A stretch of 23,432 nt of DNA from an uncultured Nitrospina sp. (lineage in GTDB: Bacteria; Nitrospinota; Nitrospinia; Nitrospinales; VA-1): positions 1-23,432 of the forward strand of contig CAJWOD010000002.1 of the NCBI GenBank assembly GCA_913044145.1. The letters run 5' to 3'. Within the stretch, counting starts at the first letter, position 1; the number at the start of each line of letters is the position of its first letter. This document shows, one piece after another, positions 7,445 to 15,593 of the stretch. A program made the position numbers and the translations under genes. The notes under the pieces were generated by a model. That model did no database searches, was not told where the DNA came from, and worked only from the letters and a program-made list of their open reading frames with translations.

Positions 7445-8083
7445 TTATTTCCTTGAACTAAAATTTTTAATTAATTCCAATATCTTCTGTGAAATTATAG
7501 GAGCCTGTTTATCAGTCGAATGGAATGGAATTTTCAGAACTGTTGCATTTTTTGAAGTGACTTCAACGATAAAGGTTTTGAGAATACCAGCAAAAAGTCC
7601 AGGTAAGAAAAAAGAGGAATAAGTGCGAATGGAATCAATTTGATCCCATTCAATTGCAACTCTTGAATGACCAGGAAAATGTAAATTAGAATAATGTGCA
7701 GCTATGCCATGTATTCCTAAAGTTGAAAAATATTTTCTGGGAAACAAATCCCGCGATGAAGTCAGGAGTTTTAGTGCTTTACCCAGTGCCCACACCAAAA
7801 ACAAACCTCCTGCAGAAATAAGTATTTGAGTTTGAATATCCAATGACCGGGTAGAAAAGATAATGAATATAAAATAACTAATAATGATCATGAAAAGAAC
7901 TATTGGAGCCAGCATGAAAATGCCGTAAAATCCTGCTCCATAGAGAGGGAGTCCGCTGGGTGTTAGGATGGTTACGTCATTTTCCGTTGCCAAAATAGTA
8001 TTCGAGGCAGCCTCCTCATCATGGTTGGCGATAAAGCTTAAACCTGCTTGGTAATCTTTTTTTACCCAGTTTTTCTGATTCAT
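7445..8083 (-). CDS. Two-span membrane protein with possible PH-like C-terminal domain
   Basis: Not recognised as a named family. The 212-aa protein has a soluble N-terminus (about 1-48) and two hydrophobic segments (about 53-76, with LAPIVLFMIIISYFIFIIF, and about 87-104, with ISAGGLFLVWALGKAL). A basic linker RDLFPRKYFS and a soluble C-terminal part of about 95 residues follow. That tail, with VAIEWDQIDSIRTYSSFF followed by FIVEVTSKN and LKIPF, has the alternating strand pattern and terminal helix of bacterial PH-like (YdbS/YcxB-type) domains. This is pattern reading, not a confirmed match. It is convergent with dnaE and divergent from the M16 gene, so probably monocistronic. The ATG has only a weak AAAGAT upstream. 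Confidence 0.7.
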   Translation of the reverse strand: MNQKNWVKKDYQAGLSFIANHDEEAASNTILATENDVTILTPSGLPLYGAGFYGIFMLAPIVLFMIIISYFIFIIFSTRSLDIQTQILISAGGLFLVWALGKALKLLTSSRDLFPRKYFSTLGIHGIAAHYSNLHFPGHSRVAIEWDQIDSIRTYSSFFLPGLFAGILKTFIVEVTSKNATVLKIPFHSTDKQAPIISQKILELIKNFSSRK

Positions 8084-8169
8084 ATCTTTAAAAGTTTATA
8101 TGATAATGCTGGTTAAATTTTAAAACCAACTCTAACCTTTCAGTGGGTTTGCATGATACCCAAGGAAAA

Positions 8170-9480
8170 ATGGAAGTTAAAGAATTTGTTACAAAATATT
8201 TTAGAGATGTCCTGCCTAATGGTCTGACTGTGGTTGCGGTAGAGATGCCTCATATTCATACTATGGAGGTTTCGATGTTTGTACGCGCTGGTTTGCGCTA
8301 TGAAACCCCTAAAAATAACGGGATATCCCATTTTTTGGAGCACATGATGTTTCGTGGCAACAAAAAATATCCTAACTCGATTGCGTTAAACGTTGAATTC
8401 GAAAATATTGGACGCGATTTAAGAGCTTCCACATTGGGAGAGTATACTCAGTACGGGTTTAGTCCCCATGTGTCTAAACTTGAAAAAGGCTTGGAATTAT
8501 TTTCGGAATTTTTTTCTTCTCCTACTTTTCCTGAGATTGAATTAGAGCGAGGAATTATTCTTGAAGAATATCTTGAAGAACTCAATGAAGAGGGAGTCAA
8601 CGTTGATATAAATAATCAAGCCTGTCAGCTTCTATATCCTGACACACCTATGGCATGGCCTACGATTGGAACGGAAGATACGATCAAATCCATTAAAACA
8701 GAGATGTTAAAAGATTATTTTAATAGACACTATGTGCCCGGCAATATGGTGCTGGCATTTGCAGGTCCAATCAAACATGAAAACGTATTTAAACTTTCTA
8801 AAAAATACTTTTCTGTTTTAAAGAATGGAGTGGAACCCTTTCCCAAAGATCATTTTATTGGAAGTATTCAGGAAAAACAGGAGGCGCCGGGACTTCATTT
8901 TCAAGAAGATTCTGATAGTCAAATAGAACTTCAAATTTGTTTTCGTTCTTGTTCTTATAACGACCCTGATTTTCTGGTTTTAGCTTTGATAAGTAGAGTA
9001 TTTGATGACGGGTTTACTTCACGGCTTCAAAGGGTATTAAGAGAAGAGAGGGGATTGGTTTACTCTGTTGAGTGTCGGGCTACGAGCATGTCGGATCTTG
9101 GGACCATAGATTTTGATGTTACCATGCGTCCTGAAAAAGTCGTGGAGGTGACAGATATTCTATTAAAGGAAATAAAAACTTTTTCCAAGGAAGGGCCAAC
9201 GGAGAAGGAACTTAATCATATTAAAAAGAGATATTTTTTTGAACTCGATTCAGAGCTTGATGATCCATATAGACAAGTGGTTCGTTATGCATTTCCTCAT
9301 CTTTATTCTAGGGAAATGTCTATGGAAGAAGAAAGAATTCTTATAGAATCTATTACCACAGAAAAAATAATGGAAGTGGCTAAAAAAGTTTTTGAACCCT
9401 CAAACCTAAACCTTATTCTTGTTGGACCCTACACACCTCAGTTAAAATCCCAAATTGAGCGATTGATACAACAATTCTAG
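8170..9480 (+). CDS. M16-family zinc metallopeptidase
   Basis: Pitrilysin/insulinase-type peptidase, 436 aa. The inverted zinc motif HxxEH is intact (His54, Glu57, His58 in HFLEHMMFRG). The third ligand is supplied by Glu133 in the IILEEYLEEL helix, about 75 residues later, so the protein looks catalytically competent. The N-terminal domain is followed by the M16_C domain (about residues 165-350) with RVLREERGLVYSV, the usual substrate-binding Arg/Tyr segment. No signal peptide is seen, so a cytoplasmic location is likely. I chose the ATG at 8170, which has AAGGA just upstream (3 bases, rather close). A GTG at 8143 would add nine residues but has no Shine-Dalgarno. The heme lipoprotein gene starts 15 bases after the stop, so the two form a probable operon. 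The substrate is unknown. Confidence 0.92.
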   Translation: MEVKEFVTKYFRDVLPNGLTVVAVEMPHIHTMEVSMFVRAGLRYETPKNNGISHFLEHMMFRGNKKYPNSIALNVEFENIGRDLRASTLGEYTQYGFSPHVSKLEKGLELFSEFFSSPTFPEIELERGIILEEYLEELNEEGVNVDINNQACQLLYPDTPMAWPTIGTEDTIKSIKTEMLKDYFNRHYVPGNMVLAFAGPIKHENVFKLSKKYFSVLKNGVEPFPKDHFIGSIQEKQEAPGLHFQEDSDSQIELQICFRSCSYNDPDFLVLALISRVFDDGFTSRLQRVLREERGLVYSVECRATSMSDLGTIDFDVTMRPEKVVEVTDILLKEIKTFSKEGPTEKELNHIKKRYFFELDSELDDPYRQVVRYAFPHLYSREMSMEEERILIESITTEKIMEVAKKVFEPSNLNLILVGPYTPQLKSQIERLIQQF

Positions 9481-9495
9481 TCCCAAAAAATAAAA

Positions 9496-10269
9496 ATGTG
9501 TTTTTCGAAAAATATCTTTCCTGTTCTTAGCATTATATTTTTATTTAGTAGTTTAGGTTGTTCTACAAACATTGAGGGTTGCCTGGAAGAAGGAAGTTGT
9601 GGACCCGCAATTAAGGTTTTAGATTTTCAGGGAAGTTTCCCAGATGACCCATTTGATACTTTCTGGGACAGCAGACAGGCTCCTATTCCAACTTCGATTG
9701 AATTGGGACCGCAAATGATTACCAATCCTAAGTGGCCGAATCCTTCTACCAAGAAAGTTTTAATTCGAGCTGGAAAAAATAAAAATAAACTTATTATCAT
9801 GCTTGAATGGAGTGACAAATCTCGAGACGGTAACTTTGACCATTCCTCCTTGTATGTAGATCGGGCTGCAGTGATGTTTCCTGTAGAAGCAGATAATGAA
9901 CCACCTTCTATAACGATGGGAGAACCGGGTGTGCCTGTGAATATATGGCAATGGAAATCCATTGGAGGTGAAAAGGGCCAACCTGGCGTTAAAGAAAAAG
10001 AAGCCTTGGCCTATCAGACAGTGGAGGATCTTAATGCAGAAGGTTTCAGTACATTGACTTATCAAAGTCAGCAAAATATAAAAGGGACTGCATTATGGAA
10101 GGATGATAGATGGCGTTTGATCTTAAAGCGTGATCTTGTAAATGGAGACCGTAATGATGTTCAATTTCGACAATCAGTTTTAATGGCAGTGGCGGTTTGG
10201 AATGGTTCGAACAGAGAGTTGAATGGCCAGAAGGGATTAGCAGGTTGGATGTTGTTACAATTTAGTTGA
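9496..10269 (+). CDS. Lipoprotein with ethylbenzene-dehydrogenase-like heme-binding domain
   Basis: 257 aa. The N-terminus is a lipoprotein signal: Lys5, a hydrophobic stretch, then SSLGC with the lipid-modified Cys at 22. The mature part fits the ethylbenzene dehydrogenase-related/cytochrome c-552-DMSO-reductase-like heme-binding family: FWDSRQAPIP, LIIMLEWSD, the DRAAVMFPV strand, TMGEPGVPVNIWQWK, LILKRDL, and a C-terminal AVAVWNGSNRELNGQKG. By analogy with the gamma subunits of such enzymes, Met141 and Lys246 are candidate axial ligands of a b heme. No CxxCH is present, so it is not a c-type cytochrome. Known relatives are electron-transfer subunits of membrane-bound molybdenum enzymes (including nitrite oxidoreductase gamma subunits), but no molybdoenzyme gene is in the window. 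No Shine-Dalgarno is seen; coupling to the M16 gene 15 bases upstream is likely. The last 8 bases overlap the convergent gene. Confidence 0.82.
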   Translation: MCFSKNIFPVLSIIFLFSSLGCSTNIEGCLEEGSCGPAIKVLDFQGSFPDDPFDTFWDSRQAPIPTSIELGPQMITNPKWPNPSTKKVLIRAGKNKNKLIIMLEWSDKSRDGNFDHSSLYVDRAAVMFPVEADNEPPSITMGEPGVPVNIWQWKSIGGEKGQPGVKEKEALAYQTVEDLNAEGFSTLTYQSQQNIKGTALWKDDRWRLILKRDLVNGDRNDVQFRQSVLMAVAVWNGSNRELNGQKGLAGWMLLQFS

Positions 10270-11209
10270 TGGAATTAGCTTTTCCGTATTTTTTTTCTAG
10301 GTTTGTTTGAAACTTTTTCCACGGGGCTTGGAGAGCAGGAACCAGTTTTTCTTTTAATTCATTCGGAACGTAATTGATTTTTTTAACGGGCCAGTCCTCT
10401 ACATTTCTTATATCCAGGTTTTCTTTTTTATAAGGCTCTAATAGGGCTTCTTCAAACCCATAAACCAGGGCCGATGAATATACAATATGGTACTGCTCTT
10501 CTATGATTTCCTCAGTATGCATACCTTTAATAAATTTTTCGAATAGAGTATTGATGATTGGCTCCGCATGCTCAACAAATTCGGAGGTTAAGGCTGGGCG
10601 CAGTGTAATATAAGTGATCAGCACGTCTTGAAGTAGGAACTTTAACTCTGAACTTTCCTTTTTTGGCGGCCGAGTATTTATATTTAAAAGTTCTTTCAAT
10701 GTTTTTATATTACGGATCATATCGTAGATGATAGATTCCTCCCAACTAGCTTTATTCCAGACGAAAAATGCTCTTACAAAGTTTGCCCGCCCTTTGGAAT
10801 CCCACATTTGCAATGCAGTGGTTGGGCGAATCTTGTTGGAGTAGGGAATCTTGTCACCCCATTTAGGGTCAACCAGATCCAAGCCATAGCGCCCAAAAAC
10901 TTCAGTAAAATTTTTTTGATAAAGCTGCATCAACTTTTCAAAATTTTCTTTTTCATCAAGGGGGCCGTTCTGAGGCAGACTAACAATAGAGTATAGACGA
11001 ACGACATTGGTTCTGGCCTCTCCATCTTCTAGGGCTACCATATAGGATCCGCCCCACATTCCTGCAGAAATTGGAGTATCCAGATTATGGATCTCCTTCA
11101 TTTGAAGAGAAATGTAAGCCGAAAATTCTTTAAAAAGATTGTGTAGGTAATAGAGATTGATGCGTTGGTTTTGGGGGTAGAGATGTCCGGGAAGAATTTT
11201 ATAGTCCAT
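10262..11209 (-). CDS. Unrecognised 315-aa protein cotranscribed with ilvD
   Basis: I do not recognise this family. The protein is soluble in appearance, rich in aromatic and charged residues, with no signal peptide or membrane segment. The first third is mixed (MDYKILPGHLYPQ, later ISAGMWGGSYMVALEDGEARTNVVRLYSIVS read in parts). The middle and end are mainly helical and end in a basic helix (PWKKFQTNLEKKYGK). The start lies 5 bases after the ilvD stop codon on the same strand, with GGA of the ilvD tail as a weak ribosome site, so it is almost certainly cotranscribed with ilvD. Its 3' end overlaps the convergent lipoprotein gene by 8 bases. A role linked to branched-chain amino-acid synthesis is possible but rests only on position. 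Confidence 0.8.
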   Translation of the reverse strand: MDYKILPGHLYPQNQRINLYYLHNLFKEFSAYISLQMKEIHNLDTPISAGMWGGSYMVALEDGEARTNVVRLYSIVSLPQNGPLDEKENFEKLMQLYQKNFTEVFGRYGLDLVDPKWGDKIPYSNKIRPTTALQMWDSKGRANFVRAFFVWNKASWEESIIYDMIRNIKTLKELLNINTRPPKKESSELKFLLQDVLITYITLRPALTSEFVEHAEPIINTLFEKFIKGMHTEEIIEEQYHIVYSSALVYGFEEALLEPYKKENLDIRNVEDWPVKKINYVPNELKEKLVPALQAPWKKFQTNLEKKYGKANSIN

Positions 11210-11214
11210 ATTTG

Positions 11215-12903
11215 CTAATCCGTGACGGCACCTCTGCTCGCAGAGCTAACAACCTTGGCGTATTTCGCTAAAACACCCTTTTTGTATTTAATCTCTTTAG
11301 GCTTGAAAGATTTTCTTCGAGTTTCCAACTCGTCGTCAGTCAAATCAACATCGACTCTATTTTTTTCTATATCGATATTAATGATGTCCCCATTATTTAA
11401 TAATGCAAGGTTTCCCCCTACCTGCGCTTCAGGAGCGACATGACCGACAACTATTCCATAGGTCCCACCAGAAAACCTACCGTCCGTGATTAGTGCAACT
11501 TTATCGCCTAATCCTTTCCCTACAATAGCAGCGGTAGGCGCGAGCATTTCTCGCATTCCGGGACCTCCCTTAGGCCCTTCAAAGCGGATGACAATGATAT
11601 CGCCAGGTACGATCTGGTCCTCAAGAATTGCATCGAGACATTCCTCTTCTGAGTTGAAAACTTTCGCGGGGCCAGAAATTTTACGAGTTTTTACTCCAGA
11701 TACTTTTGCAACAGCTCCTTCGGAACAAAGATTGCCTTTTAAGACCACAAGGTGTCCTTCTATTGACTTGGGTCGGTCAATAGGAAGTATTACATTTTGA
11801 TTTGCAGAAGGTTGGTCGGGAATATCCTTTAAATTTTCCGCGACAGTTTTTCCAGTGACGGTGAGGCAATCTCCATGAATCATTCCTGCATTCAACATCA
11901 TTTTCATCACCTGTGGGATTCCTCCAGCATGGTGTAAATCAACGGCAACGTATTGGCCAGAAGGTTTTAAATCACAAAATAGCGGGATTTTTTTACGTAT
12001 GGATTCAAAATCATCGATGGTCAACTCTACATCAGCTGAATGAGCGATGGCAAGTAGATGCAGTACTGCATTGGTGGATCCCCCAATAGCCATAATAACG
12101 GCGATAGCATTTTCAAATGCTTTTCTGGTCATGATGTCTCGTGGAAGAATATTTTGTTTAATCATGTTCATTAGTGTCTGAGCGCAGAGTCCGGTATTTA
12201 GTTCCTTTTCTTTATCCTCGTTGGCCATGGTTGAACTATAGGGGAGGCTCATTCCCATTGCTTCGAATGCGGAGGACATAGTGTTTGCGGTATACATACC
12301 GCCGCAAGAACCAAATCCAGGGCAAGCGTTTTTTTCAATTTCAGTGAGTTGATTTCTATCGATGGTTCCAGCCCCGAACTGACCCACCGCCTCAAAGACA
12401 CTTACAACGGTCAAGTCTTTCCCATCCAGATGCCCAGGTTTAATCGTTCCACCATAAACAAAAATTCCGGGGATATTAAGTCTTGCCATACCAAGCATGG
12501 CTCCGGGCATGTTCTTGTCGCATCCGCCGATACAAATGACTGCATCCATGCTTGCGCCCCGACAAACAGTCTCAATAGAATCAGCAATGACATCGCGACT
12601 AATGAGAGAACATTTCATGCCTTCTGTTCCCATCGAAATTCCATCACTTATGGTAATTGTGCCAAATGTTTGTGGCATTCCTCCTTCTTTTCGGATTTGG
12701 TCTGCAGCGATATCGGCAAGCTTGCCAAGGCCAGCATTGCAGGGAGTTATATCGCTTTGACCATTGGCCACGCCCACAATGGGTTTCTGAAAATCTTCAT
12801 CAGAAAACCCTACTGCGCGTAGCATTGCCCGATTGGGTGCGCGCTTATCGCCTTGGGTAACGACTTGGCTTTTAGAGTTTAACGGTTCAGAATTTTGCGA
12901 CAT
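11215..12903 (-). CDS. ilvD: Dihydroxy-acid dehydratase
   Basis: Third enzyme common to isoleucine and valine synthesis. It dehydrates 2,3-dihydroxy-isovalerate and its methylvalerate homologue to the 2-keto acids in the cytoplasm. 562 aa, usual for the shorter bacterial/plant form. The conserved cysteines that hold the iron-sulfur cluster are present: Cys55 (DITPCNAG), Cys128 (GGCDKNMPG) and Cys200 (GFGSCGGMYTANTMS). Lys130 follows in the CDK motif. The C-terminal signature ALITDGRFSGG with the catalytic serine is intact. Three family cysteines in these positions suit a [2Fe-2S] enzyme, though the cluster type cannot be settled from sequence alone. An AGGAG lies 6 bases before the ATG. The next gene starts 5 bases after the stop. 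No attenuator or leader peptide is seen in the 81 bases upstream. Confidence 0.97.
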   Translation of the reverse strand: MSQNSEPLNSKSQVVTQGDKRAPNRAMLRAVGFSDEDFQKPIVGVANGQSDITPCNAGLGKLADIAADQIRKEGGMPQTFGTITISDGISMGTEGMKCSLISRDVIADSIETVCRGASMDAVICIGGCDKNMPGAMLGMARLNIPGIFVYGGTIKPGHLDGKDLTVVSVFEAVGQFGAGTIDRNQLTEIEKNACPGFGSCGGMYTANTMSSAFEAMGMSLPYSSTMANEDKEKELNTGLCAQTLMNMIKQNILPRDIMTRKAFENAIAVIMAIGGSTNAVLHLLAIAHSADVELTIDDFESIRKKIPLFCDLKPSGQYVAVDLHHAGGIPQVMKMMLNAGMIHGDCLTVTGKTVAENLKDIPDQPSANQNVILPIDRPKSIEGHLVVLKGNLCSEGAVAKVSGVKTRKISGPAKVFNSEEECLDAILEDQIVPGDIIVIRFEGPKGGPGMREMLAPTAAIVGKGLGDKVALITDGRFSGGTYGIVVGHVAPEAQVGGNLALLNNGDIINIDIEKNRVDVDLTDDELETRRKSFKPKEIKYKKGVLAKYAKVVSSASRGAVTD

Positions 12904-12984
12904 AAATAACTCCTAGATTCAAAAAAGAAATATCCCCATTTTGAGAATAATTTTTTTACTTGTTGTGAGATGTTCTTACCCGAA

Positions 12985-14622
12985 TTATATTCTCGGCTCT
13001 TCGATTCGATTCAATATAGGGTGATGGAAATATCCACCGCCGTTATTGGAGTGCGAGATGGCGTAGTATACAGGATGTTCCATAGATTTTAAATGGGCCT
13101 GAGACCCGGAAATTTCGATTTTGTGTTGAAAGGAAATGATCGGGGTTTTTCTGTCTTGTTTCCAGGTTTTCCCAGAAAAAATGGATTTTTCAGACAAGAA
13201 AGCCGGAAGACGATAAGCTCTTTGGGAATAGAGATAGTCAAGTTTCAATAGATCCTTTTCTTCGCCCGATGGATTAGCGAAGAATGTTTGCTGAAAAATT
13301 TCGTATTGTGTATCCAGGGCAATTGGATTCATAAACAAATTGTTTGATTCATGGTAATTCAGTAATCGATCAAACAAAGTTACAGGATCCATATTTTTCA
13401 AAATGTGGGTTATGCAAAATCGAAATCTTTTGGAGTTGTAAAATCGGTCAAATATATCAGCAAATTTTTTTAAGTAGTCAACTTCTTCAGAGCTGAGGTC
13501 TTGATTGGAAATTAATTCATAGGGCGGTGTAGATTGGTATTCGTATTTATGTGAGTGAATTTTATTTTTTATCGGTGCACCGGGTAAGAATTTAAGGAAC
13601 CCTAATTGCAACTCATGCGGCCTAATTGAAAGCACCTCCCTGAAGGAGTTTAATATTTTTTCCATGTTTTCCCCAGGAAGACCAAAAATAAGGTCGCAAT
13701 GAAAATGGATTCTATCCTGAACTAGTAATGTTTTAATGGTATCGAATAATTTTTGATTGTTTTGTTTTCTATCGATACTTTCCTGTACCGATTCGTCGAT
13801 TGTCTGAATACCGATTTCAAATTGAAACATTCCCGGCGGAACAGTTTCAAGAAATCTTAAAATATCAGGGGTGAGGATATCTCCGACCACTTCAAAATGA
13901 AATTCTGAACCAATGAACTGCGAGAGCCATTCCATGAGAGTTTTCATGCGACTAGGCTTTAGGTTAAAGGTTCGATCGACAAATTTTAATTTTTTAACCC
14001 CTGCATTAAGTAAGTTTTTTATTTGATTATATATTTGCTCGTCATCAAAGTAGCGCACTGATTTATCCAATGCGGATAAGCAAAAGGAGCAGAGGTAAGG
14101 GCAACCGCGTGATGTTTCGAAATATACGATACGGTTTTTAAGTTGGGAATAATCTTCTTCGATGTAAGCAGGTTTTAGATCAGGTAGATCTGATCCATAA
14201 GTTTTCCAGCGATCCAGAATTTCCTTTGATGGGACCTCTCCCTGTTCAATTATCTGGAGAAATTCCAACCATTTCTTTTCGCCTTCGCCGGAGATTACAG
14301 GGCAATCTGCAGATGTTTCTGTTTCAAATGAGACCTCAGGTCCTCCTATAACAATTTTTAAGCTCGGGTTTTGTTTTTGTAGTCGCTCAATAAGCTCGAA
14401 GCTTTGACTCCGGTTCCAGATATAAATACCAATTCCTAAAATATCTGGTTTTAGTTTTTGGATTTCTGAGGCAATCTTCCAAACGGGTTGATTGATTACA
14501 AATTCTTTGATCCAAACGTTCTTGTGCCCTGCTTCTCGGGCTGCATTTCGGAGATACCGAAGACTCAGGGATGAGTGGATGAATTTTGCGTTTAATGTGA
14601 TCAACCCTATTGAACGTTGCAA
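12985..14622 (-). CDS. B12-binding radical SAM protein (DUF4080 type)
   Basis: 545 aa. The N-terminal cobalamin-binding Rossmann domain (about 1-125) has NAKFIHSSLSLRYLR, PDILGIGIYIWN and KIVIGGPEVS. The radical SAM domain begins at FETSRGCPYLCSFC, with the 4Fe-4S/AdoMet cysteines Cys174, Cys178 and Cys181 spaced CxxxCxxC. EIGIQTIDE and DLIFGLPGE are the usual later strands. The remaining 150 or so residues match my memory of the DUF4080 tail. The B12 domain lacks the DxHxxG motif, as in many members of this class. Reactions in the superfamily include methyl transfers and ring rearrangements; the substrate here is unknown. The start is a TTG at 14620-14622 with GAGG 6 bases upstream. It lies between mutM and ilvD on the same strand with gaps of 114 and 81 bases, so may have its own promoter. 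Confidence 0.88.
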   Translation of the reverse strand: MQRSIGLITLNAKFIHSSLSLRYLRNAAREAGHKNVWIKEFVINQPVWKIASEIQKLKPDILGIGIYIWNRSQSFELIERLQKQNPSLKIVIGGPEVSFETETSADCPVISGEGEKKWLEFLQIIEQGEVPSKEILDRWKTYGSDLPDLKPAYIEEDYSQLKNRIVYFETSRGCPYLCSFCLSALDKSVRYFDDEQIYNQIKNLLNAGVKKLKFVDRTFNLKPSRMKTLMEWLSQFIGSEFHFEVVGDILTPDILRFLETVPPGMFQFEIGIQTIDESVQESIDRKQNNQKLFDTIKTLLVQDRIHFHCDLIFGLPGENMEKILNSFREVLSIRPHELQLGFLKFLPGAPIKNKIHSHKYEYQSTPPYELISNQDLSSEEVDYLKKFADIFDRFYNSKRFRFCITHILKNMDPVTLFDRLLNYHESNNLFMNPIALDTQYEIFQQTFFANPSGEEKDLLKLDYLYSQRAYRLPAFLSEKSIFSGKTWKQDRKTPIISFQHKIEISGSQAHLKSMEHPVYYAISHSNNGGGYFHHPILNRIEEPRI

Positions 14623-14628
14623 TTTAAA

Positions 14629-14632
14629 CCTC
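14629..14632 (-). promoter_or_regulatory. Shine-Dalgarno for the radical SAM TTG start
   Basis: GAGG on the minus strand, 6 bases before the TTG codon at 14620-14622. It supports TTG as the true start of the radical SAM gene. Confidence 0.55.
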
Positions 14633-14691
14633 GTTATTAAAGATTAAATACTATTTTCGCCAAAAAAGGAGCTAATAGGAAGTGTTAATTC

Positions 14692-14708
14692 CAAACTGAA
14701 ATAGTTTG
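14692..14708. other. Small perfect hairpin downstream of mutM
   Basis: CAAACT (14692-14697) and AGTTTG (14703-14708) form a perfect stem with a GAAAT loop, in the 114-base gap between mutM and the radical SAM gene. Read leftward, the next T-run is about 27 bases further, so it is not a clean intrinsic terminator for mutM. The rest of this gap holds nothing else I recognise. Confidence 0.2.
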
Positions 14709-14736
14709 TTATTCAATTCTTTTTTGCATAGCCTCG

Positions 14737-15555
14737 CTAGAGAGGCTGGCAGTATTTGCAGAAATAAGTGGAACGTCCGGTTTGAAAAAGACGTGATATT
14801 GGATGGCTACATTTGGGGCAAGGCTGGCCTTCTTTGCTATACACCGACAAGCTTACGGAATAATAGCCTTGGGACCCGTTGGGATTAAAAAAATCTCGTA
14901 AGGTGGTGCCGCCGCTGGCGATACTTTTATTTAACACGTCCTGAACGCATTCGATCCATTTCTCCCATTGGAGCAATGTAATTTTTCCGGCTTGTTTGGT
15001 GGGACGGATTCCTGCATGAAAAAGAGATTCGCAGGCATAGATGTTGCCAACACCAGTTACCTTCTGGGAATTCATGATAAAAGACTTTATGGGTGCCCGA
15101 CTTTTTCTTGCCAAAACCTTCATCGTTTTTGCCGTCATATCTAAAGAAAAAGGATCGTAACCCAGGTTATCGATCAATGGATGCCTGCCAGATTTTGGAA
15201 CCCAGGAAATACTGCCGAAGCGTCTAGGGTCAATATAGTGTAGATAGGTCTTTGTAGAAAATTTAAAAATCACATGGGTGTGCTTCTCTCGAGGTTCAAA
15301 GGTTTGTTGGAGGACTATCCGCCCGCTCATACCAAGGTGAAGAAGCATGGAACCCTCGGTTGTTTGAAATAAAAGATATTTTCCCTTGCGGGTAATGTCT
15401 GCAACTTTGTGGTTGATTAATCCCTTTACCAGGGATTCCCTAGGAATAGGAAACCTTAGGGCCTTTCGGAAAAGTATGACCTCAGAGCAAGCTTTGTTTT
15501 TAACAATAGGTAGTAGCGCCCGACGAAGAGTTTCTACTTCAGGCAGTTCGGGCAT
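14737..15555 (-). CDS. mutM: Formamidopyrimidine-DNA glycosylase
   Basis: Base-excision repair enzyme that removes 8-oxoguanine and formamidopyrimidines and nicks the strand by beta/delta elimination. 272 aa (E. coli 269). The N-terminus MPELPEVETLRR gives the catalytic Pro2 and Glu3 after Met removal. Lys59 in KGKYLLF corresponds to E. coli Lys57. HLGMSGR, YIDPRRFG and GVGNIYACESLF (helix-two-turn-helix) follow. The C-terminal zinc finger is intact, with Cys246, Cys249, Cys266 and Cys269, including the conserved Arg261 in GRSTYFC. It is the third gene of the hrcA-grpE-mutM run, starting 38 bases after grpE. No good Shine-Dalgarno is visible. All catalytic residues are present, so activity is expected. 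Confidence 0.96.
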   Translation of the reverse strand: MPELPEVETLRRALLPIVKNKACSEVILFRKALRFPIPRESLVKGLINHKVADITRKGKYLLFQTTEGSMLLHLGMSGRIVLQQTFEPREKHTHVIFKFSTKTYLHYIDPRRFGSISWVPKSGRHPLIDNLGYDPFSLDMTAKTMKVLARKSRAPIKSFIMNSQKVTGVGNIYACESLFHAGIRPTKQAGKITLLQWEKWIECVQDVLNKSIASGGTTLRDFFNPNGSQGYYSVSLSVYSKEGQPCPKCSHPISRLFQTGRSTYFCKYCQPL

Positions 15556-15593
15556 CAGAAAAATAAAATTTTGGAAGCCATATGAATAACTAC

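Noticed and set aside
12349..12822. 157-codon plus-strand frame opposite ilvD
   Set aside because: Antisense to the conserved iron-sulfur part of ilvD; the composition is that of a mirror frame and no ribosome site precedes it.
14730..14747. Terminator at the mutM stop (AGCCTC/GAGGCT hairpin)
   Set aside because: The stem overlaps the mutM stop codon and is not followed by a T-run on the coding strand, so it is not a credible intrinsic terminator.
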